From positions 1 to 55,909 of the forward strand of contig CALBGO010000038.1 in the NCBI GenBank assembly GCA_937894585.1: a stretch of 55,909 bases of DNA, written 5' to 3'. Of this stretch, positions 50,228 to 55,909 are shown piece by piece. How positions within the stretch are numbered: position 1 is the stretch's first letter; every line of letters begins with the position of its first letter. This DNA is from an uncultured Eubacterium sp. GTDB lineage: Bacteria; Bacillota; Clostridia; Peptostreptococcales; Anaerovoracaceae. The translations under genes and the position numbers were made by a program. The notes beneath the pieces are model-generated. The model worked only from the letters and a program-made list of their open reading frames with translations, was not told where the DNA came from and did no database searches.

Positions 50228-50376
50228 CGATCTATGCAGGTCTCCTGACTCGGATGTCTCTGCACCGCTTGCCTTCCCGATTACTCAGTGGCATACAATA
50301 AGCGGCACTCTTTCCTTACAGTGGCGGGACCGTACAGGACTTGCACCTGTTTCCCTCTTAGCCGATTTTGACAATC
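50228..50376 (-). ncRNA. Cobalamin riboswitch in front of the Cys-rich operon
   Basis: The minus strand has GAGGGAAACAGGTGCAAGTCC, GTACGGTCCCGCCACTGTAA, GTATGCCACTG, TCGGGAAGGC and the B12 box GAGTCAGGAGACCTGC, a near-perfect match to the cobalamin riboswitch. The outer ends are approximate. Confidence 0.95.
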
Positions 50377-50408
50377 GGACATAAACCGTTTATTAAATTA
50401 TCATATAT

Positions 50409-50437
50409 ATTTTATCACAACCCCCGTTTCCGGTCAA
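50409..50437 (-). promoter_or_regulatory. Promoter of the Cys-rich operon
   Basis: On the minus strand TTGACC (50432-50437) and TAAAAT (50409-50414) are 17 bases apart, some 33 bases before the riboswitch. It begins at the terminator of the upstream operon. Confidence 0.65.
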
Positions 50438-50463
50438 GAAAAAACCGCGGCATAAACTGCCGC
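50435..50463 (-). terminator. Terminator of the DUF134/NifX operon
   Basis: GCGGCA (50447-50452) pairs with TGCCGC (50458-50463), followed on the minus strand by GG and a run of T residues. It lies 22 bases after the NifX-like stop. Confidence 0.85.
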
Positions 50464-50484
50464 AGTCATTGATTTTACAAGCTT

Positions 50485-50847
50485 TTAGTGATGTTCTCCG
50501 CATTCTCCGGCATGTTCATGGTTATGACAGATGGAACCTGTGGATTTTAGCTCGCCGCGCAAATAGGTCTCCACTGCGGTTCTTGCTTCTCCCTGCACTC
50601 CGATAATCACTTCTACACCGCGCTCATTGAAAATATCCACTGCACCGCCGCCCATGCCGCCGGCAATTACAGTTTCCGCACCGTTGTCCGCCAGGAAATT
50701 AGGCAGGAAGCCCGGACGGTGTCCCGGATTCGGAACGGAATTTTCCGCTGTAATTCTGCCGTCTTCCGTATCGAAGAAGATAAAATTCTCACAATGACCA
50801 AAATGTCCGGCAACAGTGTTGCCCATAGCTGCTACTGCAATTCTCAT
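50485..50847 (-). CDS. NifX/NifB-type cofactor-binding protein with His/Cys tail
   Basis: A 120-residue member of the dinitrogenase iron-molybdenum cofactor family (Nitro_FeMo-Co). Core motifs are MRIAVAAMGNTVAGHFGHCENFIFFD, GHRPGFLPNFLADNGAETVIAGGMGGGAVDIF and GVQGEARTAVETYLRGEL. The last 15 residues (CHNHEHAGECGEHH) are a His/Cys cluster likely to bind metal. Such proteins carry iron-sulfur or other metal clusters; this does not by itself mean nitrogen fixation. It overlaps the upstream ATPase gene by four bases (ATGA). Confidence 0.88.
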   Translation of the reverse strand: MRIAVAAMGNTVAGHFGHCENFIFFDTEDGRITAENSVPNPGHRPGFLPNFLADNGAETVIAGGMGGGAVDIFNERGVEVIIGVQGEARTAVETYLRGELKSTGSICHNHEHAGECGEHH

Positions 50848-51731
50848 AACTTTTTACTTCCTTTCTTTTCAAGTTTGAGCATAATACTCACTTTTTCATA
50901 TATTTCCTTCAGCGCATCCCTTGCGGGACAGTCGATATCAGCAATACTGATACCGGCATTGACCGCCTCGGACGCTCTTTTGTCGTATGGTATCCTGCCG
51001 GCGAAGGGAATTCCCGCATCTTTGCAGAAAGCTTCGATTTCCGACGCATTTTCGGGACTCACATCCCATTTGTTTACACAGACGCACAGCTTAGTCCAAA
51101 AAGATTCCGCAGTCTTTACAAGACGCTTCAGATCACTGATACCGGAAAGACTTGGCTCTGCCACCACCAGTACCAGATCCACACCGCTGACCGAGGCAAT
51201 CACAGGACACCCTATGCCGGGAGATCCGTCAATCACAGCAAGCTCCGTATCCGGCGCATTCCGAATCATATCCTTTTTAACTTCTGTGACCAGCTTGCCG
51301 GAATTGCCTCTTCCCATGCGAAGCATCGCCGTCGAAAAGACGCCGTCATCCAGATAAAGTTCTCTGGTTCCTGCGCGGTCTGCGTTCAGAGAAACCGCCC
51401 CGTGCGGACATACAAAACTGCATACGCCGCAGCCTTCGCAGGCATACTCGTTAACAGAACAAATTCCATTTTCAATATGAATCGCACCAAAACGGCATGT
51501 TTCCATACATTTACCGCAAGCTCTGCACTTTTTCCCATCGATTACCGCCTTGTCTCCGCCGAAAAAATCAGAGACAAAAGGCGCTGCCTTCCGATCGGTC
51601 ACAAGGTGAAGATTCGGCGCGTCCACATCGCAGTCCGCTACAGCCTTCGTCTGAGAAAATCGTATAAAGGCAGCCGATACAGTAGTCTTCCCTGTACCGC
51701 CTTTGCCGCTTAACAGAAGCAGTTTCTTCAT
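50844..51731 (-). CDS. MinD-type P-loop ATPase with two [4Fe-4S] ferredoxin motifs
   Basis: A 295-residue cytoplasmic ATPase. The deviant Walker A GKGGTGKTT lies at residues 9-17. Two ferredoxin motifs follow at about residues 68-110 (CRACGKCMETC and CEGCGVCSFVC, each with a fourth ligand spaced as in [4Fe-4S] ferredoxins), then VIDGSPGIGCPV and VAEPSLSGISDLKRL. The fold is that of Mrp/NifH-like scaffold or redox ATPases. It is paralogous to the next gene upstream. It may assemble or deliver a metal cluster held by the NifX-like proteins. Both neighbours overlap it by four bases. Confidence 0.88.
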   Translation of the reverse strand: MKKLLLLSGKGGTGKTTVSAAFIRFSQTKAVADCDVDAPNLHLVTDRKAAPFVSDFFGGDKAVIDGKKCRACGKCMETCRFGAIHIENGICSVNEYACEGCGVCSFVCPHGAVSLNADRAGTRELYLDDGVFSTAMLRMGRGNSGKLVTEVKKDMIRNAPDTELAVIDGSPGIGCPVIASVSGVDLVLVVAEPSLSGISDLKRLVKTAESFWTKLCVCVNKWDVSPENASEIEAFCKDAGIPFAGRIPYDKRASEAVNAGISIADIDCPARDALKEIYEKVSIMLKLEKKGSKKL

Positions 51732-52552
51732 ATTGCACCTCCGATTTTCTTAAGCAGTTCGGAAAAAATGTCCGCCATAGCAGGATTTTCCGCCGATACA
51801 ATCTTGCCTGAAGCTGCCAGAGCCGCTGTCTTTGGATCATATGGAATTCTTGCAAGAACCGGTATATCATTTTCCCTGCAAAATTCCTCCAGCGGCTCGT
51901 ACGGCTCCTGCATCTTGTTGATGACTGCGCCGCACTTTCTTCCCAAAAGGGTTACAAGTCTGTACACCATTTCAAAATTATGAAGACCGAAGGCTGTCGG
52001 CTCCGCCACCAGAATACAGTAATCCGCATCCTCTGCACTTTCCATTACGGAGCAGGCGCTGCCCGGCGGACAATCGATTACAGTAAAATCATCCGCCTCT
52101 TTCAATGCTGCACGGATTACAGGCACGCCGGACGCCTCCCCCGGATTCAAAACACCTGTCACGGTGCGGATATGTCCGGAATATCCGATTTCCAGAACGC
52201 CTACAGGCTTCTCAATTTCTTTCACAGCGCCTTCGGGGCAGACCATGCTGCAGCCTCCGCAGCTGTGACACACCTCCGAAAACACCACAGGTTTTTCTTT
52301 GATATAAATCAATGCATGAAATCTGCAAAAATCCACACATTTGCGGCATCCCGTACAGAGTTTCGGGTCAAACTCAGGTAGCAGCGCACTGACGACAGTC
52401 TTCTGAACATCCTGCGGCTTCAGAAAGAGACGGCCGTTGGGTTCCTCCACATCACAGTCGATATAGGTAGCTTTTCCTGCCGCCGCAGCAAGATTCACAG
52501 CCACCATGGTTTTGCCTGCGCCGCCTTTACCGCTTAAGCATGCAATCTTCAC
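51728..52552 (-). CDS. MinD-type P-loop ATPase with two [4Fe-4S] ferredoxin motifs, paralogue
   Basis: A 274-residue paralogue of the product of 50844-51731, with GKGGAGKTM as Walker A and ferredoxin motifs CTGCRKCVDFC and CHSCGGCSMVC. VIDCPPGSACSVMES and VAEPTAFGLHNFEM are the switch and later blocks. Side-by-side pairs of such ATPases are typical of this cluster in clostridia, sulfate reducers and methanogens; the two probably act as a heterodimer. Overlaps of four bases on both sides suggest tightly coupled translation. Confidence 0.88.
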   Translation of the reverse strand: MKIACLSGKGGAGKTMVAVNLAAAAGKATYIDCDVEEPNGRLFLKPQDVQKTVVSALLPEFDPKLCTGCRKCVDFCRFHALIYIKEKPVVFSEVCHSCGGCSMVCPEGAVKEIEKPVGVLEIGYSGHIRTVTGVLNPGEASGVPVIRAALKEADDFTVIDCPPGSACSVMESAEDADYCILVAEPTAFGLHNFEMVYRLVTLLGRKCGAVINKMQEPYEPLEEFCRENDIPVLARIPYDPKTAALAASGKIVSAENPAMADIFSELLKKIGGAI

Positions 52553-52899
52553 TGAATTCCGTGATATCCGCTGTGGAACTCTGTCAGCTCGCTGAGCTTT
52601 CCTTCTTCCAAAGCGGTAAGATTTTCTGCGGCGTTTACATCTGCGGATTTATATACTTTTATCCCTGCTGCCTCAAACACCTCTGCGGCATTCTCCCCGC
52701 AGCGAACGGTAATCAGCGCTTTTATACCCTGATCAACAAGAAACTGGGCTGCCTGAAGTCCTGCTCCGCCATGTGCGGCAGCGGCAGGATTCTCCATAAC
52801 GATATCTTCTTTTCCGTCACGAATCAAAAAATAAGGCGCCCTTGCAAAAACAATGCACACATCTTTTTTATTCTCGTCCAGCGGAATTGCTATTCTCAT
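52549..52899 (-). CDS. NifX/NifB-type cofactor-binding protein, short form
   Basis: A 116-residue protein of the same Nitro_FeMo-Co family, with MRIAIPLDENKKDVCIVFARAPYFLI, AAHGGAGLQAAQFLVDQGIKALITVRCGENAAEVF and a middle VYKSADVNAAENL. It lacks the His/Cys tail of the other copy. It is the second gene of the operon and overlaps both neighbours by four bases. Confidence 0.85.
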   Translation of the reverse strand: MRIAIPLDENKKDVCIVFARAPYFLIRDGKEDIVMENPAAAAHGGAGLQAAQFLVDQGIKALITVRCGENAAEVFEAAGIKVYKSADVNAAENLTALEEGKLSELTEFHSGYHGIQ

Positions 52900-53288
52900 G
52901 ATTGTCCTCCCTCCCGATTCTCCTCAGGATTGTCTTCTGTCAGAGTCGTGCAAAGCCCCCGGTGCTTTCTGCAGCCGCCGCATCCGCAAAAATCCTCACT
53001 GCCGTCACAAAGCCTGTAGTCACCGCCTTCGATTCTCAGCGGCAGGCCTTCTACCAGTGCATCCGCCAGCTTCTTACGAGCAGAGTTGTAAATCAGCTGC
53101 GCCGTAGTTCTCGCAACCTGCATATAAGTACTGCATTCCTCCTGAGAAAAGCCTTCTCTGTCAATCAGACGAACCGCTTCGTATTCATCGACGGTCAGAA
53201 TCACAGCATCCCCGCCTTCGCCTACCGGATAAAATTCTCTCGTCTCCGGCATCCTGCACACCTTTCTGCACTTTCTCGGTCTCGGCAC
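52896..53288 (-). CDS. DUF134-family DNA-binding protein, probable regulator
   Basis: A 130-residue member of DUF134 (UPF0251). It starts MPRPRKCRKVC from GTG, with a perfect AGGAGGTGAGAGTT ribosome binding site; the ATG at 53315 has no such site and adds nine odd residues. Residues about 31-75 form a sigma-region-4-like helix-turn-helix (LTVDEYEAVRLIDREGFSQEECSTYMQVARTTAQLIYNSAR). The C-terminus has a CGCGGCRKHRG Cys motif. Its Cys-rich ends could bind an iron-sulfur cluster. It is the first gene of the operon, and a 14-bp palindrome covers its -35 box, which points to self-regulation. Confidence 0.88.
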   Translation of the reverse strand: MPRPRKCRKVCRMPETREFYPVGEGGDAVILTVDEYEAVRLIDREGFSQEECSTYMQVARTTAQLIYNSARKKLADALVEGLPLRIEGGDYRLCDGSEDFCGCGGCRKHRGLCTTLTEDNPEENREGGQS

Positions 53289-53332
53289 AACTCTCACCTC
53301 CTGACATCGTTTCAAATCAACTTACTGATTAC

Positions 53333-53384
53333 AGTATAAACTTATAAATGGCATATGTCAAGAACATTTATTGACATATGCCAT
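53333..53384 (-). promoter_or_regulatory. Promoter and palindromic operator of the DUF134 operon
   Basis: On the minus strand TTGACA (53356-53361) and TATACT (53333-53338) lie 17 bases apart, a near-consensus promoter. ATGGCATATGTCAA (53348-53361) and TTGACATATGCCAT (53371-53384) form a perfect 14-bp inverted repeat with nine bases between. The left arm contains the -35 box, so a bound protein would block RNA polymerase. Confidence 0.8.
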
Positions 53385-53446
53385 ATTCCATATCTGCCCT
53401 ATGTAAAATGAATACCTTACACAGACAGCATATATTCCGGTCAGTT

Positions 53447-55129
53447 TTACTTTCCTATGATCCTGCATCCCTTCTTAAAGAAGCATATGCCGTATTTCAG
53501 AACCGGTCTGTATCCGTCGTCCATCAGAGATTCCACGTAATTCCGGTCTTCGATCTGCTGCATCGCTTCTTCACACTTTGCTTCCATATCCGAAAACCGT
53601 TCAGCTGTCTTCAACTCCAGCACCATAGCTTTCCCCATGAATTTCTTTTCACGCAGAATCAGATCCGGTCTGCCGGTTCCGCTCTCTCTGTTGGATACCA
53701 CCTCGTAAGGTCCTGCCCCTTTGAGAAGTCCTGCAAGAAATCCGTGATAATAGCTTTCTGCATAGTCAAAGTAGCTGATGGTATCCAGAAGCTGCTCGGA
53801 AATAAAGTTTTCTGCGGTTCTGCAATCTCCCTCTTCCAGCGCTTTAATCAAAGGACTTCTGTCGGTTGAGCTGATCTTCCGGTCAAACCAGATCAGAATG
53901 GACTGACGGTAAATAGACTTGATTTCCCTGTTGGGAATGGACATCTGCAAATAGATGTTCTCTCCTTCCTGTCTTTGGTTTTTTACCTTCAGATAGCCTG
54001 TAAAGAACAGGAAATTCCAGAGATTATCTCTGCTTTCGTGGATGTCCCCATAGGTAATCTCTTCACGTACCGGTTTTTCAATAAAGCCTCCGTTCATCAG
54101 AACTTCCAACTCTGACCGGGTTTCTTCGTCTGCCTCTTCAACCAGTTCTCTGATAATCCGGTTGGAGCTGGTGTTGGACCAGTAAGGCTTCGGCAGATAA
54201 TTTTCGCTTCCTGCCTCGTATACATAGTTGACGATACTCCATGGGTTATAAATTTCTGTCCTTCCGAAAAGATAGCCGTCATACCAGTCTTTCAGTTCTC
54301 CGTACTTTTCGGAAAGATCATAGTAGGCCAAAAGCTCCTGCACTTCTTCTTCCGTAAATCCAAATCTGCTGCTGAAGTGACCGCTGAGCATGGAATGAAC
54401 GTTCAGATTGTTCAGCCCTGTAAAAATGCTTTCTCTGCTGATGCGAAGGCATCCCGTAATCACACCCCGCTCCAGATACGGATTGGTCTTTAAGGCTGAC
54501 TCAAAGAGAGAACGGATAAAGCCTGTCATCTCTTCGTAGAAACCTTCAAAATATGCGTTTTCCAAAGGCACATCATATTCGTCGATGAGAATAAAGACTT
54601 TCTCCCCGTGATACTTGGCGAGACACTCGGAAAGGAATCGCAGGGCGTCCAGATACAGGCTCGGTGCATCGTCTCCTGTACTGATTGCATCATAATGCGC
54701 CCGCTCTTCTTCTGATAAAGCCGTTCTCACATAACCGTGTCGTTTAAATTCTTCTCCGATCCGCTTTTTCAATTCTCCATATGCCAGACTGTATTCTTTC
54801 TGTTTTGCTGATTTCAGAGAAAAACTGATCACAGGATACCGGCCCATATGCCGCAGTACTTCTTCGCTGCAGCGGCTGACTGCAAGATCATCAAAGATAT
54901 ATGTGTTATCGATTTTTTCTCCCTTTTCTGTCCGCTCGTCTTCAAAGAACCTGCGGATTACAGACAGATTCAGCGTCTTTCCGAACCTTCTGGGTCTTGT
55001 GAGCAGAATCGTCTGACCGCCCTGATTCAGTACTTCTTCTACAAGAAGACTCTTATCGATAAAATACAGATTTTTGTCTATAATCGTCTTAATATCCTCA
55101 TAGCCGATCGGAAGCATCTTTCTCTTCAT
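53447..55129 (-). CDS. AAA-ATPase-like / PD-(D/E)XK nuclease domain protein
   Basis: A 560-residue protein of the AAA-ATPase-like (PF09820) plus PD-(D/E)XK (DUF1703) type. The N-terminus MLPIGYEDIKTIIDKNLYFIDKSLL is typical, and the degenerate P-loop RPRRFGKT lies near residues 44-51. FILIDEYDVPLENA is the Walker B region. The C-terminal nuclease-like domain has GRPDLILREKKFMGKAMVLELKTAE, with the D and E-x-K residues in place. These proteins occur in many copies in clostridial and Bacteroides genomes; their role is unknown. It stands between two other units, and the Rpn remnant near 5.5 kb is from a related nuclease superfamily. Confidence 0.88.
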   Translation of the reverse strand: MKRKMLPIGYEDIKTIIDKNLYFIDKSLLVEEVLNQGGQTILLTRPRRFGKTLNLSVIRRFFEDERTEKGEKIDNTYIFDDLAVSRCSEEVLRHMGRYPVISFSLKSAKQKEYSLAYGELKKRIGEEFKRHGYVRTALSEEERAHYDAISTGDDAPSLYLDALRFLSECLAKYHGEKVFILIDEYDVPLENAYFEGFYEEMTGFIRSLFESALKTNPYLERGVITGCLRISRESIFTGLNNLNVHSMLSGHFSSRFGFTEEEVQELLAYYDLSEKYGELKDWYDGYLFGRTEIYNPWSIVNYVYEAGSENYLPKPYWSNTSSNRIIRELVEEADEETRSELEVLMNGGFIEKPVREEITYGDIHESRDNLWNFLFFTGYLKVKNQRQEGENIYLQMSIPNREIKSIYRQSILIWFDRKISSTDRSPLIKALEEGDCRTAENFISEQLLDTISYFDYAESYYHGFLAGLLKGAGPYEVVSNRESGTGRPDLILREKKFMGKAMVLELKTAERFSDMEAKCEEAMQQIEDRNYVESLMDDGYRPVLKYGICFFKKGCRIIGK

Positions 55130-55219
55130 CTTTTCTCCCAGCCTTTCTATCCTTTCCCGAAGCTTCTATACTTATAGTATATGCGAAAGGAGCAAAAATC
55201 ACAAGGAGTAACAAGATAA

Positions 55220-55249
55220 GGGTGCAGGATCTTTTCAAATCCCGCACCC
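55220..55249. repeat. Hairpin between two minus-strand genes
   Basis: GGGTGC (55220-55225) pairs with GCACCC (55244-55249), extended inward by GGAT/ATCC past one mismatch. There is no clear U-run on the minus strand, so a terminator role for the fibronectin-like gene is uncertain. Confidence 0.4.
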
Positions 55250-55321
55250 CCTGCTTTACATTTCTGCATACTGCTCGCAGCTTTGCTATATTGCTTTGGC
55301 TTCGCAGCTCTACTGCTTCCG

Positions 55322-55909
55322 CTATTTCGCCTTTACACTTGTCACTTTTGACCACTTGGTGTAGATTTTCTTACCTTCCAGCTGGCGATAGCCTCGCACT
55401 TTGTAGTAATAGGTTCTGCCTTTTTTCAGGTTCTTCGTGTTCTTCAAGGTTGTCTTCTTAGTCGCTGCGATTTTTTTGTATGTGCCGTTTTTCTTGTCGG
55501 CTCTGTACACCTGATAGCCGTCCACCTTGTAGCCTTTGGATTTAGTCCAAGTGACTTTCACACTTTCTTTCGATGCATACGCTTTGGCTTTTACCGTCGT
55601 TGCCTTTACACCGAAGTCCAAAGAATTTGCTTTCATGGTGCGATTTGCAAGGTTCGACCACTTGGTGTAATAGTTCTTTCCGTCAATTTTACGCACGCCA
55701 CGCACCTTGTAATAGTAGCGGGTTCCTTTCTTCAGCTCTGTCTCATTGGTGAAGGTCTTCTTCGTCGTTTCTGCAACTTTTTTGAAGGTTCCTGCTGTCT
55801 TTTTTCTGGAACGGTATACCTGATACTGATCCACCTTGTAACCCTTGGATTTGCTCCAGGTCAGTTTGACAGAGTGTTTGTTCAGCTCGGATTTTGCTTT
55901 GATTGTCGT
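55322..55909 (-). CDS. C-terminal part of a fibronectin-III-like repeat protein
   Basis: The reading frame is open at the right window edge, so only the last 195 residues are seen. They contain two full repeats of about 90 residues and the start of a third: SVKLTWSKSKGYKVDQYQVYRS, then GTRYYYKVRGVRKIDGKNYYTKWS, then SVKVTWTKSKGYKVDGYQVYRADKK and GRTYYYKVRGYRQLEGKKIYTKWS. This is the fibronectin-III-like pattern common at the ends of large surface proteins of clostridia. The protein is Lys- and Tyr-rich and probably lies on the cell surface. No sortase motif is seen at the end. The N-terminal domain that would tell its function is outside the window. Confidence 0.85.
   Translation of the reverse strand, partial: TTIKAKSELNKHSVKLTWSKSKGYKVDQYQVYRSRKKTAGTFKKVAETTKKTFTNETELKKGTRYYYKVRGVRKIDGKNYYTKWSNLANRTMKANSLDFGVKATTVKAKAYASKESVKVTWTKSKGYKVDGYQVYRADKKNGTYKKIAATKKTTLKNTKNLKKGRTYYYKVRGYRQLEGKKIYTKWSKVTSVKAK

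Noticed and set aside
50485..53288. Nitrogenase cofactor (nif) operon
   Set aside because: Only NifX-like small proteins and MinD-type ATPases are present; no nifH, nifD, nifK, nifE, nifN or nifB gene is here, so nitrogen fixation is not supported.
53447..55129. Anti-phage defence gene
   Set aside because: The AAA-like/DUF1703 family is widespread and multi-copy without proven defence function, and no other defence gene lies near.

Overview
The window looks like chromosomal DNA of an anaerobic, endospore-forming member of the Clostridia (Firmicutes). The pointers are spoIVA, an oxygen-independent (Cbi-type) cobalamin pathway with an early cobaltochelatase (CbiK), tetrapyrrole synthesis by the C5 route, strong AGGAGG-type ribosome binding sites, U-rich intrinsic terminators and moderate GC. 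I do not name a genus. No IS element, prophage, CRISPR array, rRNA or tRNA gene was recognised.

Layout. 1-5.8 kb: a double-LysM protein and a small membrane protein (plus strand), then on the minus strand a coiled-coil protein, a MurT/GatD-like pair whose GatD has lost its catalytic residues, a cardiolipin synthase and a decayed Rpn-family nuclease gene. 6.0-15.1 kb: one minus-strand operon (NIF3-like, RpiR regulator, isoaspartyl dipeptidase, five-gene oligopeptide ABC transporter, creatininase-family amidohydrolase), probably for uptake and breakdown of unusual dipeptides. 15.3-16.8 kb: spoIVA. 17.0-36.0 kb: a 19-gene minus-strand operon from cbiD to cbiC that holds the C5 haem-precursor genes (hemA, hemL, hemB, hemC, cobA-hemD, sirC) together with the corrin-ring, amidation, adenosylation and aminopropanol-arm genes up to CbiB. 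36.1-41.9 kb: a riboswitch-controlled unit with cbiK behind a repeat protein, and a divergent riboswitch-controlled cbiMNQO cobalt transporter. 42-48 kb: a secreted beta-rich protein, a LysR regulator, a YeiH-type exporter, a YjiH-type membrane protein and an M19 dipeptidase. 48.1-50.4 kb: a hairpin array, then a fourth riboswitch-controlled operon of small Cys-rich proteins. 50.5-53.3 kb: a translationally coupled operon of a DUF134 regulator, two NifX-like proteins and two ferredoxin-domain P-loop ATPases. 53.4 kb to the end: an AAA-like/PD-(D/E)XK protein and the C-terminal part of a fibronectin-III-like repeat protein.

How the genes fit together. Cobalt enters through CbiMNQO and CbiK inserts it into sirohydrochlorin made by HemA-HemL-HemB-HemC-HemD-CobA-SirC. 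CbiL, H, F, G, D, J, E/T and C build the corrin, CbiA and CbiP amidate it, CobO adenosylates it, and CobD plus CbiB attach the aminopropanol arm. Four cobalamin riboswitches, each followed by an intrinsic terminator, sit in front of four separate units. The lower-ligand genes (cobU, cobS, cobT, cobC) are not in the window.

The least explained parts are the two intergenic arrays of four TGACA/TGTCA inverted repeats (24.5-24.75 kb and 48.29-48.6 kb), the repeat protein and the small Cys-rich operon under B12 riboswitches, the apparently dead GatD, and the DUF134/NifX/ATPase operon with a 14-bp palindrome over its promoter.
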